DNA of 64,000 bases from assembly GCF_022605725.1 (NCBI RefSeq), contig NC_065550.1, positions 1,426,001-1,490,000 on the forward strand. The letters run 5' to 3'. Under the pieces are notes generated by a model. It worked only from the letters and a program-made list of their open reading frames with translations. It was not told the DNA's origin and searched no databases. This document shows positions 1 to 12,239 of the stretch, one piece after another. Each line of letters begins with the position of its first letter. The first letter of the stretch is position 1. Position numbers and translations under genes: made by a program. This stretch comes from Anthonomus grandis grandis. Its lineage: Eukaryota; Arthropoda; Insecta; Coleoptera; Curculionidae.

Positions 1-661
1 CTTTTAATTTAAAAGACCGTTTATCCGATAAACGCTAGTTATTTAGACAAGCATTTTTAGCAGACATGTTTGGAAAACCTGTCACTACAAGGAAAACAGA
101 CAACAGTTTTCAATGCTAACTATCTTTAAAAGAAAATTAGATTTTTGGACTACTTGTTTTGGTAAGAGATAAATCGAAAGCTTTTCATGGCTAAGTGAGT
201 TCCTTATTCACCATAGTCTTAATGATACAGAAATATTTCAAAATGAAATATTTGTTGAATTGGTGCAATATCTTATAGACTTTTAAATCTTACTTTCCTG
301 AAGAACAGAATACAAAACTTAAAATAAACTCATGCATTCAAAACCCTTTTTCATCTAAATTGCAGAAGCCTGAAAATATGTCAAATCAGATCTATGAATC
401 ATTTCTAGAAATGACATCGGATGATTTTTGGTGCAGGGTTCGTGATAAATATCCACAACTTGCCACAGTAGCTTTGAATGTTCTTCTGCCGTTCCCAATA
501 ACGTATTTGTATGAAACGCGGTTTTTAGCATATACAGCTACAAAAAAAATACCGCAATAGACTGGATGCGGGAACCAGACATGAGAATTCAACTTTCTTC
601 TATCAAGCCTGACATTACCCAGTTGATGAGGAATAAAAAACAATTACATGCCTCGCATTAA
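1..661 (+). pseudogene. hAT/ZBED-like transposase C-terminal relic
   Basis: A broken reading frame resembles the C-terminal part of hAT-derived ZBED5/GTF2IRD2-like transposases. Recognisable pieces are an FKRKLDFW-type segment near 120-150, a segment ending in ELVQYLIDF, then SYFPEE, a DDFWCRVRDKYPQL block (about 417-455), and LLPFPITYLYET (about 484-515). After a frameshift around 545-575 come RNRL and EPDMRIQLSSIKPDITQL, ending at a stop near 661. This is the usual order in the hAT dimerisation region (FW..EYP..LLPF.TTYLCE..RNRL..EPDLR). The longest uninterrupted piece is 360-560. At least two frameshifts and an in-frame stop show that it is not functional. The 5' part lies outside the window. 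Confidence 0.6.
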
Positions 662-2924
662 ATGAACTTAGTGTTATCATTTGCTTACTAAGTCACTACT
701 TACTGTATCTATCTTTTTTTGTATGATTATAAATAAACAATTCACATATAACTGCTTTTGCTTTTAGTTTAGAGTTTAGGGTTCCGTTAAAAAATGTAGT
801 TTTTTAAAAGGGTTCCATCACGAAAAAAGTTTGAGTAACACTGACCTATACTAATCAAACAAATTTCGTTGTCAAAGTTCGTGGTTGAAATAAATTCCGA
901 ACCGGTAATGAATCACGCATGCGCATATCATTAAAGGATGAAGAGTTCCTGACTAATCCGCAATGCGTTCAGAGCTGTCACCGCGAACAAAGCTATTGTT
1001 TAAATTGTTAATAGAAAAAAGAGTGCTTTGAATACCGTGGTAATAGCAGCAACGTAAATTCTTGGCTTGTCTGAGATAAGCTTTCACGACCTAAGACAAG
1101 TCTTTTCCTTACGACTAATTTGTATGGTGCTTGTTTATAGAAGGGTAAGTTGAGCATAACTGATTTCATTTTACCCGTAAAATGGAAACATAGACAATTT
1201 GCCATAAATACAACACATGGTGACTATCTTGACACCATAAAAAAACCTCATATTATGCCGTCAAAACCAAAATCTAAAACTGAAATATTGGAATTGTCAG
1301 ACTATTAAATAAATACAATTATGACAGAAAATTCAAGACCTCCCACAATGATATTTAAGATTAAAATATTATACAGTTCGCCCAGGGAATAGTCGTGGAC
1401 GACACATGAGGGAAAATTCGGTTGAAATTTTGTCGTGTCATTGGCGTGCATCCTTTTTTTTATTAATCTGTTTAAATGCATTATAAAATATTAGTTCATT
1501 AAATATCTAGCAAAATATATATGTATGTATGTACAAGAAAACTGTATAAAACCTTGAAATAGAAGAAATTTAACAAATATTAAATATTTTTTTTTATAAA
1601 TTTTTTTCAATAATTTATTTTTCTTTTTGCGAATAATTTAAGATTATGGTAAAATAAATAAATATTAAAAATATTCCGATCAAAATCTCGGTGAATTTCT
1701 CGCGTCATTTGACCAGGACAAGACTAGAAGTAACTAATTATGAAATGTTAAATAATGTATGTTAATTTATAATAATTACTACGCATACCTAAAAATGTTA
1801 TAATTTTTTTTTTGTTAATTTTCAGATTAGAATTTCCATATTTTTTTCTTTCAAAATTTAAATTGAAATTAAACAAAAATTATCCAATAATTATTTTGCA
1901 AATTAAAAAGGGAGAGTAAATAATTTCTACATATAAGTTTTACTGTAGAATGTTTTAAATATGCAAGTACGATACCTCAATAATCTAAAGGGAACTACAC
2001 AAAGTCTCGGTCATAAAATTATTTATTAATTCTAACCGTAGGTTACACGTGTTTCCCTTTTTTTTTAAGAAAATGGACGACTTTTTTAATACGATACATC
2101 AGGTTGCATATGTTATACTCGAGCTACATATTATGTTTTTAAATTAATTTTTAACCATTAGTGTCACTATCGTTGTCTGACCAAGATTAAAATGATCAAA
2201 CATCATTCCTGAGCTAATTTAACCGCTATCACAAAAACTAGTTTAAAGTTATTCAAGGACCAACCCTTATAAATCGTTTTGGAATTTTGGAAATTAACCC
2301 TAATCCCATAAACTTCCCACTTTAATTTTTGACGTGAAATGTGAACCCTTTTCATCTGCGGTCGCACGCCGCTTTCGTTTGTTATCGTGACAACTTTAAT
2401 GTTCTTAATCCTTTACCTGGCAAATGTCCCTGGAATACTTTCCTCTGCAAAAAAAAAGTGTTTTAAATTCAATTGAATGATCAGAACATTCAACATATGA
2501 ATGAGATGAGAACATTTGAATAGTATGTAGTATTAATTTCATATCATGTAAAAAATAGATTAATTTCTAAAATGTTGGAAATAAGCTAATATACTATTAA
2601 CTCGGGCAAATAATTCTGCAGTAAATAGAAAATTGTGGCTAATTATTAGCTCAATGTATATTACATATAAGCCCAACCTTATGTAGTCCAATTAATGGCC
2701 GATGAAGGCCCCATTATCAGTATTACAAAAATGCCTATTTTTAATGGTGTGTATTTTTGCACATTTTACCGCACCCCGGGACGACGCGGCTCCTTATATA
2801 CTCAGCTGACCATAATTCTGGAAAATTCGCTGACCTTTGAACGTCGTGCGGTGTGCCACTTGTGTCATTTCGGAATGACGCAGAAACAGCTGGTTTCCAG
2901 CGTTTTCAATATCTACATCCAATA
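662..2924. other. AT-rich non-coding stretch
   Basis: No coding region or RNA gene could be supported. The sequence is AT-rich with short homopolymers. The part at about 2690-2900 is visibly more GC-rich than its surroundings and is open for 130 codons, but that frame runs into the MITE's terminal repeat and its A-run, so it is treated as chance. Confidence 0.5.
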
Positions 2925-2926
2925 TA

Positions 2927-3646
2927 CAGTGCTTTCATTTCAAAACGATCCACCCTTAATAACTTTCTTAAAAAAAAAAAAAAAAAAAAAAAAAACACGT
3001 CAAATTAGATATACAGGGGGACGTTTAATTATGCATTTACTGAAGTTCTGTCAATCACCTCCTCACCTCCAGCTAACATTACTTTAATATGTCAAATGGG
3101 AACCTCCATCGTGTGATACATCATAGTAAGGAGCGTAAAATTCTCTATTCAACGGTATCAAAAAAAATTAATTCGGTAAATGCATTAAACAAAGAATTTA
3201 AAAAATAGAATATTTTAAGAATGCAGAGAAATTAGCGGGCAGATCCTTGCCAATGTTCGTAAGGAGTTTGAAAATAGGCTTTCTTATTGTCTTGCTAATA
3301 GCGGCGCGCATTTTGAACATTTAATAAAATAAATTTGTTAAACTAATTAAATTTGTTTTTCTACCCTACCGCTTTACACTTTAATTGCTTCTTGGTTAAT
3401 CAATTTTATTTTTTTTACAACCATTGATAGCATAATGAATGCCCTTTGAAATAATGTATCACACCATGGGGTAGCCATTTGACATACCAAAATTTGGCGT
3501 AAATAAAATATTTATTATTTCTAGACATTTTCGCTAACTATTTGCTTACACATTTACCGATTTCATTTTTTTTTATACCGTTGAAAAGAGAATTTTTTTT
3601 TTTAAGAAAGTTATGAAGGGTGGATCGTTTTGAAATGAAAGCACTG
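2927..3646. mobile_element. 720-bp Tc1/mariner-type MITE with long TIRs
   Basis: The element starts CAGTGCTTTCATTTC and ends with its inverse, flanked by TA on each side (2925-2926 and 3647-3648). The inverted arms continue inward: the segment at about 3090-3125 (ATGTCAAATGG...GTGTGATACAT) is matched in inverse by about 3448-3480. Each arm is therefore about 200 bp with indels. A long A-run near 2970-2993 is mirrored by a T-run near 3593-3603. There is no transposase, so it is non-autonomous. TA duplication and a CAGTG terminus fit a Tc1/mariner family. Confidence 0.75.
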
Positions 3647-3648
3647 TA

Positions 3649-3935
3649 TTATAGGTTTGTTTTAGCGTATATTTTTAAATGGTTTGACACCAGCTTTATT
3701 GCACTGCTTTAGTGCGCATGCTCAATTCGCAAACTGGTAACAAACAATTTTTTGCTAGAACGCTTTTACGTCAGGAAAATCAATGGCAAATTTCATGTCA
3801 ATTGCCAAATAAGTTTTTCGGCCTTGTTGTTTGTTTTTATAATTTTAAGGTAAAATAAATACTCTGTTAAAATTTAACAATTGTAGTTGCCTTGATAACT
3901 GCATAACAAATTGAGCAATTAATTGTAAATGTACT
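3649..3935. other. Non-coding spacer between MITE and LINE
   Basis: AT-rich sequence with no feature I can support. The LINE that follows appears 5'-truncated near 3936-3955. Confidence 0.4.
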
Positions 3936-3950
3936 CTATGGGACACTTAT

Positions 3951-4421
3951 ATGTCAGATCATATGGCTATTACTAATAGATATGAATCAATAAATGAAAG
4001 TACTAAAAACATCCACACAACAGTCTTAGAGTTCAGACCGTTTTGTGAAGAGAGATTTTGTCGCTGTGTTACTTCATTACTAAACGTTGACTGGTTGTTG
4101 GTACTTGATAATTGTAACGTTGACAATTCTTTTAAAATATTTCTCAATGTTCTAATGTCTATTATAGACTTTCATATTGCCAAAAGAACTAAAACAATTC
4201 TCAACAAAAATAAAGAAAAAAAATTGTTTAATAATGAACTGAAGAGATTGAGAGATAACTTAAACTTTTTCTCGACCTTAAATAAACGTAACAGTACTCT
4301 AGATCTCTCAGAATGGCTAAAAATTCGTATAAAGGAATATAAAACTAAAATGAAACAAGCGAGACACTCGTATTATACAAACAAGATAGGAAATAGTCAT
4401 AACAAATCCAAATCCATCTAG
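3951..4421 (+). pseudogene. LINE ORF2 linker between endonuclease and RT
   Basis: This 156-codon piece begins with the terminal endonuclease motif SDHMA. It continues as the lysine-rich connector that precedes the RT in non-LTR elements (KIRIKEYKTKMKQARHSYY near its end). It stops at TAG 4419-4421 where related proteins carry Trp (…IWNIIKEIK), so the stop is probably a nonsense mutation. The frame resumes after a disrupted stretch with SPRTEIEVIDLLKSL just before 4677. Confidence 0.6.
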
Positions 4422-4676
4422 AACATCATTAAAGAAATAAAAAATAATGATTCTAGTAATTCGAAATGTAATGAAAACTCCCGATGTTTAACAAATTCTT
4501 TGTGAATGTAGCTGACTCAATTACAAATACACTGCAAAAATCTAATAAACCCTGTACAATTTACAGCAAAATATGTACATAACAATTCAACAGTATTTCT
4601 CTCACCTCGTACCGAAATAGAGGTCATTGATCTTTTAAAAAGTTTAAGTGATAGTTCTGCTCAAGGCATCTTTGGT

Positions 4677-5477
4677 TTGAGCAATAAAATATTGAAACAA
4701 CTTGCAAATGGTTGGGCCCTACCACTATCTCTAATAATAAACAAATGTTTTTCATCTGGTACATTTTCACAAAAGCTTAAAATAAGTATAGTTGTTCCTA
4801 TATTTAAAAAGGGTAATACGAATGATCCAGGAAATCATCGATCCATATCAATAATACCGATATTATCCAAGCTCTGTCTAAACCAACGACTCACATCTTT
4901 TTTTGATAAACATAATTTACTTTCACCAGCGCAGTTTGGCTTTCGAAAAGAAAGATCCACCGCTGATGCACTCAGGGTAATGGTAGACTACCTGGTTGAT
5001 GCATTTGAGGGGGGCAAGACAGTGGGTGCAATTTTCTGCGACCTCTCAAAAGCGTTCGACTGTGTCTCGCATAATATTTTGTTGAGCAAGTTGGATTTTT
5101 ATGATATCCGGGGTATTTGCCTGAAACTTATCCAGTCCTACGTTTGTGAGCGTCAGCAGATGGTGACTTGTGGAGGAAGAACATCCTCCATACTTCCAAT
5201 AACAGCAGGAGTGCCTCAGGGTTCAATCTTGGGTCCTCTTCTGTTTTTACTTTATGTAAATGAAATACCCGCCCACTTCTCAGAGGTGATGTCTGTACAA
5301 TTTGCGGATGACACAACTCTTCTCAGTCGGTATTCAGATCTGATTTCCCTACAGAATGAAACTAGTGCAACAATTCACAAGTTAAAAGCATGGTTTGCTG
5401 ATAATAATCTATGTTTGAATCTTAATAAAACAGAGGTGGTTAATTTCTGTTTAAGGGAAAGAGAGATCAGAGAATAG
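4677..5477 (+). pseudogene. LINE reverse transcriptase domain
   Basis: The 266-codon frame carries the main RT blocks in order: VVPIFKKG (about 4790), RSISIIPILSKL (about 4840-4875), PAQFGFRKERST (about 4927-4960), CDLSKAFDCVSHNILL (about 5038-5085), GVPQGSILGPLLF (about 5210-5248) and the catalytic QFADDTTLLS (about 5299-5328). Homologues read through upstream and downstream; here the frame breaks after FCLREREIRE near 5477 and resumes in another frame at 5489. RT would catalyse target-primed reverse transcription; this copy cannot make a complete protein. Confidence 0.75.
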
Positions 5478-5488
5478 ACGCGACCAAA

Positions 5489-6085
5489 TTGGGTGTTTAT
5501 TTAGATAATAAATTATCATGGAAGAGCCATATAATAGATCTGACAATAAAACTCTCGTCGGTTCTTTTTCTGTTGCGCAGAATTGTTCAATTGGCGCCTC
5601 CAGTAGTATGTAGAACGGCGTATATGGGACTTTTTCAATCAAAGTTGTCATATGGGCTGTTATTTTGGGGTAACTCGGCTGACTGGCAGAGAGCATTTAA
5701 GTTGCAAAAATCGGCACTCAGAATTCTAGAAAACAAAAAACTAACAGATAGTTGTAGACCTTTATTCAAAAATTTAAAAATCATGACAATGCCTGGCCTA
5801 TTATACATCCACCAATGTCTGATGTTTGCTAGAACACAGTCTTTTAGATTTAGCACAGTAAATAGTAGGCACCTATATGACACCAGACATGTGGGAAATC
5901 TCTTACTTCCACAACACTGGCTTAGTCTGACCCATAAGGGCTATATGACTAATGCCATAAAACTTTTTAATGCAATACCCGAAACCACAAAACAACTATA
6001 TTTAAATAGATTTAAGCAAGTAACGAAAAACCTGATTTTGGAGATCTGTCCATACTCATTGGACGAATTCTACAACAGTCTTTAA
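5489..6085 (+). pseudogene. LINE ORF2 C-terminal domain
   Basis: This 198-codon frame continues the RT protein after a frameshift. It starts LGVYLDNKLSWKSHI, the usual post-RT motif, then has SKLSYGLLFWG and LQKSALRIL (the thumb/C-terminal region found in Jockey-, CR1- and RTE-like elements), and ends at 6083-6085 in DEFYNSL. About 265 bp of 3' UTR separate the stop from the (ATT)n tail. Confidence 0.65.
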
Positions 6086-6370
6086 TCTAAGCTATCAAAA
6101 TTTATCGAATATTATACTTTCATACCTGTATAACAAATGTTTTATATATACTTAGTGAGCATTTCTGATGCGAACTAAAATTGTATTTTGTTTTATATTG
6201 TGAACAAAATGTAAGTTTTTTATTTGCTATGTTATGTAGGTGAAACTCTGATACATTAATGTCTCCCTTTATGCACGGTATTATTGGCGTTTGACAGTCT
6301 ATACTTTTTGACGATGCTAAGCTGTTGGATGTATATGAGCAAATAAAGAAGTATTATTATTATTATTATT

Positions 6371-8172
6371 GCAAGTTGCTGACAACTTGTAAATAACGCC
6401 TATCTAGGTCGCCACTACCAAGCTGTCAAGTCTCTTAGAAATGGTCTTCTTGAAATCTGTCCACCATATTATAAATACGAGCCCTAAGCAGTTTTAGACA
6501 TCCACAAAACATCCACAATGGTGCTATACTGGGATCGACTCATAACGACAGATAGGACAGTTAATTATAATAGACCTGGCACCGTTATTATTAACAAAAA
6601 CAGGAAAGCTATCGAAGTAGTAGTATAATTGACAACCCCAGCTAAACTAAAACGGAAAAACTTGTCATATAGTCCGAAAATTCCTGAATGAGTGGTGAAC
6701 TGTTTTTACACCACAATACCACAAAATCATCGGCAGAAACTAAGAAGATGCAAAAACAAAAAATAATAATAATATTAAAAAAATCTTTCTACTGCCTGGA
6801 AATACCACCATAAAATTTTCGATGGGCTCCCCTACAGCTGGCTTTTGGAATAGTTAAAAATGTACAAAGCATAAGAGATAAGTATAATCTATCTAAAGAA
6901 GCTAGAACTTAATGGAACATCAACCTCCATCTGACTATTGTCTCTGAAACTATACTCGTCGGTACGTCAATGTTTGAAGCTGATGACAGCAAACTTCAAA
7001 CTCAACTAGTAAAAGAATTCAGCATAAGTTTAGTTAAATGCAGTTCAAATTAAAAAAAAAAGCAAAAAACCTCAAGGTTGTAATAAAAGGAAAAAAGAAT
7101 CCCGAAACAATTACCAAATAGAAAAAAAAAATGCATAGACAGATTGTAAAATAGTGAAAAAAATGATATATACCAGAATGTGGCTTAAATATAGAAAACT
7201 GAAAGTGGACGCACTAAAGGAAGGCATCACTAAATGTCAAGAACAAGTGATCACATACATACTGATCGATTTGTGAAGGCCATAAAATCTTATGCTTAAA
7301 GACAAAGTGAAGAAACAATGCTTGATTGTAGATATTTTGCCATCCCAACATATTATAACATAAGTGGGTTGGGATTGTTTTAAGGCTGCTTCATGCTATT
7401 TTAAATCAATAATTAACTTTTTTGCCTAAAAAGATATTATAAATTAATATTTTAATTGATCTGCAGCAATTCCAGGTATCCGGTAAGAAAATATGATTTT
7501 ATGTATTACCTTATTTTTTTGTATCGTACATTTTTAGTCTGTAATAAAATCAAATTCAGTTGGTTTCAATTAAGATGTTTCACCTTTCAAATATTTAATT
7601 TTTTACCTGATTGTTATAAATACATATTATAAAATGTCTGACCTTTCATTTCCTTTTGACAAATAAAAAATTGATTAAAATTTTCATGTAAGTATCGTAT
7701 CCTTCATGTAAGAATAGGTCAGATACATCGTAATAGTAATTAACATAGTAATAAAAAAAATTCAATTTCCTTCAGTCCCCATTATAAAAAAAAACATGGA
7801 GAGCTATATAATTTGTTCTGATCAGTTCTCTCCATCAAATTTTCATAACGTTGATACTGCTGGCTTTACACTACAATACATATTTATTTAAAAATTTGTT
7901 TTGTTATCCAATAGTTTCCGTTGCCAAGCGAGAGGACTTTAGCTGATTTGTCAGAAGAATTTCGATCAGTTTGTATGCAACCACCACTTCTCCATATATT
8001 TGTGTTCTGTGCTTGAGAATCTGTCGTAGAAAGTAAAATGTCCAAAATGTATTCTCGTGTATTGAATTAATAAAATCTTAAATATTAATCTCAAAAGGCT
8101 GAAGTATAATAATAGGGCATGAAGACAAGAGTCGGAGTGGTCAGAGGAGCGACAGGGAGAGCACCTCTGGGG
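6371..8172. other. Degenerate sequence with a LINE-like fossil patch
   Basis: No intact gene. At about 6517-6605 the + strand reads VLYWDRLITTDRTVNYNRPG followed by VIINKNRKAIEV. This matches the motif WDR-x-I-x-TD-(R/K)-T-x-x-x-(N/R)-RPD-(I/V)-V found near the C-terminus of proteins annotated as R2-like retrotransposon polyproteins in insects. It is flanked by stops and is a small fossil. The rest (6620-8172) is AT-rich with nothing I can assign. Confidence 0.35.
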
Positions 8173-10795
8173 GGGCTACTCTGAAGTCTTTTTTTGTCTT
8201 TTCTCAAGCATTGATTTAAGTTCATTTATAAAAAGTCAAGATAATGGAGTTCTTATTGCAGGAGTACCTGTAAAAAATTAAATAATATGTCTCGTATTGG
8301 CAAGTGAATATCTTGGGTTCTAGTGGTTCAAATTTTAAAATTATTGATTTATGGGCTACTCTGAAGTCTTTTTTAGTCTTTTTTCAAGAATTGACCAAAG
8401 TCCAATTACAAAAAGTCAAGATACTGGACTTCTTATTCCAGGAGTACCTGTAAAAAATTAAATAATTTGTCCCGTATTGGCGAGTGAATATCTTGGGTTC
8501 TAGTGGTTAAAATTTTAAAATTATTGATTTATGGGCTACTATGAAGACTTTTTTAGTCTTTTTTCAAGAATTGATTAAAGTCCATTTATAAATAGTCAAG
8601 ATAATAGAGTTTTTATTCCAGGAAAACCTGTAAAAAATTAAATAATTTGTCTCGTATTGGCAAGTGAATATCTTGGGTTCTAGTGGTTAAAATTTTAAAA
8701 TTATTGATTTATGGGCTACTCTAAAATTTTTTTTTTTAAGAATTAACTAAAGTCCAATTACAAAAAGTCAAGATAATAGACTTCTTATTCCAGGAGTACC
8801 TGTAAAAAATTAAATAATTTGTCTTGTATTGGCAAGTGAATATCTTGGGTTCTAAAGGTTAACATTTTAAAATTATTGATTTATGGGCTACTCTAAAATC
8901 TTTTTTAGTCTTTTTTTAAGAATTAACTAAAGTCCAATTACAAAAAGGCAAGATAATAGACTTCTTGTTCCAGGAGTACCTGTAAAAAATTAAATAATAT
9001 GTCTTGTATTGGCAAGTGAATATCTTGGGTTCTAGTGGTTAAATTTTTAAAATTATTGATTTATGAGCTACTCTAAAGTCTTTTTTAGTCTTTTTTTAAG
9101 AATTAACTAAAGTCCAATTACAAAAAGTCAAGATAATAGACTTCTTGTTCCAAAAGTACCTGTAAAAAATTTAATAATTTATCTCGTATTGGCACGTGAA
9201 TATCTTGGGTTCTAGTGGTTAAATTTTTAAAATTATCGATTTATGGGCTACTCTAATGTCTTTTTTAGTCTTTTTTCCAGAATTAACTAAAGTTCAATTA
9301 CAAAAAGTCAAGATAATGGAACTAATATTCCAGGAGTACCTGTAAAAAATTATTTGTCTCGTATTGGCACGTAAATATCTTGGGTTCTAGTAGTTAACAT
9401 TTCGAAATTATTGATTTATGGGCTACTCTGAAGTCTTTTTTAGTCTTTTTTCAAAAATTGATTGATGACCATTTATAAAAAGTCGAGATAATGGAGTTCT
9501 TATTCCAGGAGTACCTGTAAAATAATAAATAATTTGTCTCGTATTGGCAAGTGAATATCTTGGGTTCTAGTGGTTAAATTTTTACAATTATTGATTTATG
9601 GGCTACTCTAAAGTCTTTTTTAGTCTTTTTTCAAAAATTAACTAAAGTCCAATTACAAAAAGTTAAGATAATGTACTTCTTATTCCAGGAGTACCTGTAA
9701 AAACTTAAATAGTTTGTCTCGTATTGGCACGTGAATATCTTGAGTTCTAGTAGTTAAAATTTTAAAATTATTGATTTATGGGATACTCTAAAGTCTCTTT
9801 TAATCTTTTTTTCAAGAATTGACCAAAGTCCAATTACAAAAAGTCAAGATAATGGACTTCTTATTCCAGGAGTACCTGTAAAAAATTAAATAATATCTCT
9901 CGTATTGGCAAGTGAATATCTTGGGCTCTAGTGGTTCAATTTTTAAAATTACTGATTTATGGGCTACTCTAAAGTCTTTTTTAGTCTTTTTTCAAGAATT
10001 AACTAAAGTCCAATTACAAAAAGTCAAGATAATGGAATTAATATTCCAGGAGTACCTGTAAAAAATTAAATAATTTATCTCGTATTGGCACGTGAATATC
10101 TTGGGTTCTAGTGGTTAACATTTGAAAATTATTGATTTATGGGCTACTCTGAAGTCTCTTTTAGTCTTTTTTCAAGAATTGACTAAAGTCCAATTACAAA
10201 AAGTCAAGATAATAGAATTCTTATTACAGGAGTACCTGTAAAAAATTAAATGATTTGTCTCGTATTGGCACGTGAATATCTTGGGTTCTAGTGGTTAACA
10301 TTTTAAAATTATTGATTTATGGACTACTCTGAAGTCTCTTTTAATCTTTTTTTCAAGAATTGACCAAAGTCCAATTACAAAAAGTCAAGATAATGGACTT
10401 CTTATTCCAGGAGTACCTGTAAAAAATTAAATAATTTGTCTCGTATTGGCAAGTGAATATCTTGGGTTCTAGTGGGTAAAATTTTGAAATTATTGATTTA
10501 TGGGCTACTTTAAAGTCTTTTTTAGTCTTTTTTCAAAAATTAACTAAAGTCCAATTACAAAAAGTTAAGATAATGTACTTCTTATTCCAGGAGTACCTGT
10601 AAAAACTTAAATAATTTGTCTCGTATTGGCAAGTGAATATCTTAGGTTCTAGTGGTTAAAATTTTGAAATTATTGATTTATGGGCTACTCTGAAGTCTTT
10701 TTTAGTCTTTTTTCAAAAATTGATTAAAGTCCATTTACAAAAAGTCAAGGTAATAGAATTCTTATTCAAGGAGTGCCTGTAAGAAATAAAATAAT
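8173..10795. repeat. Tandem array of ~180-bp satellite units (~14.5 copies)
   Basis: The motif GGGCTACTCT recurs at about 8173, 8353, 8533, 8713, 8885, 9065, 9245, 9420, 9600, 9780, 9960, 10140, 10320, 10502 and 10682, giving a period of 180 bp with small indels (172-182). Each unit contains AGTCTTTTTTAGTC, AAAAAGTCAAGATAAT, CCAGGAGTACCTG, TCTCGTATTGGCA and TATCTTGGGTTCTAGTGG in the same order. Units differ at scattered positions, most in the T-tract and in CAAGTG/CACGTG. No coding potential. The last copy decays after 10790. The length is close to one nucleosome repeat, as in many insect satellites. Confidence 0.9.
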
Positions 10796-11084
10796 TTTTA
10801 TTTAAAACCAAAAAAATGTGATAAAAAAAATATATTTTTTTAAATAGACCCTCTGTATATTTTTTCATTTTCGGATTCTCTGGAACCTTCTCGACATGTT
10901 TTATGGATGGATTTATTTAAAAGAATCTTTTACTGAATTTACCCGTTATTGAATCACAACGCTGTATATTTAGTGCTAGTGCTATAAAAGTATTAAAACC
11001 TAGTGAATAAGAAAATACTAAATATATATAATAAAAGACTAACGAATATACAAGATTAAAAACAAGTATAGAAGTAGTAAAAAA
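10796..11084. other. Non-coding spacer after the satellite array
   Basis: AT-rich, with no open frame or repeat that I can support. The sequence TTTGATTTGATTTGA (minus strand) just after marks the 3' tail of the next LINE. Confidence 0.4.
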
Positions 11085-11499
11085 TTAATTCAAATCAAAT
11101 CAAACTTTTTTATTTGCCCAATATATACATATACAAATTATACACAATCAATTTTACAACTATATACTATATACCCCGAGGACAAAAAGGACTACAGCTC
11201 GACCATAGTGGCCGATAACACAAAATACACAAATCATATGAATTTGTGCGCGGTAACCCTGTATCACCTAAACTATACATAATTAAATACATAAATAAGT
11301 AAATAAGTCAATAAGATTTTCAATGGAACAGCAAATGGCAGAAAAAAAAGGGCGAAAGGCGTGCGCGAGACAAAACAAGGGCAGCTAACAGTAAATATAT
11401 TAATTTCACAGGATATCCTATCTTATTTTATTTTATTTTTGCGGGAAAATCTGACAACAGCACAGCACGCATGGTTTGGAAGAAATGTAGGTTATTTTT

Positions 11500-12205
11500 G
11501 CTCATTAATAAGAAATTGCTTAGCGCATTTTAGGAATCTTTTATAAGTAAATTCCTTTACTTCATCTGGTAAGTCATTCCACAATTTAATCCCTATAAAT
11601 GTAAAAGATTTCTGAAAAGCTGCAGTGCGATGTTGAGGTACCCTGTATTTATTAACAACTCTTGTATGATGCTGATGTAAAAATAAATTAAATAACGCTG
11701 CAAGGTATATAAAAATGAAGTTTTCTACGGTAACTCATATTAAGGATATTTTTATTATTTAAATGAGGTTTAATATGTTTTCTAAATGGAATATTGTAAG
11801 AAAAACGCATAAAGCTGTTTTGTATTTTTTGTATTTGATGTGCTAATTGCATCGTCAAAAATGAACCATAAACCATATCACCGTTGTCGAATGGCGATAA
11901 TATTAAACTGTCACATAATAGATACTTTATTTTGGATGGTAGCCATTTTTTAAATTAATTAAGTTTTTTCAATCTTATAAAAGCCATTTTTAATTTATTA
12001 TGAATATGTGCTTGAAATGTTCATCAAAAATTATACCCAAATTTTTCATTTCTGAAACTGAGGCCAAAGGCATATTATCTATTTGTGGAACAAATAACTG
12101 CCTAATACTCTCAATCTGATATTTAGCATTAAAAAATAGCGTACAGGATTTAGAGGAGTTTAATTTAAAATTATGATCATCGGAGAATTTTTTTAAATTA
12201 TTCAA
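11500..12205 (-). pseudogene. LINE ORF2 C-terminal fragments (minus strand)
   Basis: Two open pieces continue the same element. 12205-11990 has NLKKFSDDHNFKLNSSKSC, the standard segment after YADD where the template-strand residue N-x-x-K-S-x-x sits, and VSEMKNLGIIFDE, the LG(V/I)-x-x-D motif. 11876-11688 has VYGSFLTMQLAHQIQKIQNS and FRKHIKPHLNN, typical of the LINE C-terminus. The pieces lie in different frames. Confidence 0.6.
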
Positions 12206-12239
12206 GTCCGTGTTAAATTTGTCAGTATTTTCGTTTACA

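Larger units (their letters stand above)
3936..6370 (+). mobile_element. 5'-truncated Jockey/CR1-like LINE with (ATT)n tail
   Basis: A non-LTR retrotransposon copy starts at the last residues of the apurinic-like endonuclease (SDHMA at about 3951-3965). It continues through the linker and reverse transcriptase and ends in an (ATT)n microsatellite tail at 6352-6370. Stops and frameshifts interrupt the frame near 4420, 4545-4600 and 5470, so the copy is dead. The trinucleotide tail instead of poly(A) is typical of several arthropod LINE clades. Jockey or CR1 group is inferred from the RT motifs only. Confidence 0.8.

Noticed and set aside
2695..3087. 130-codon open frame with a lysine run
   Set aside because: It crosses into the MITE terminal repeat and an A-run; no recognisable domain; likely chance.
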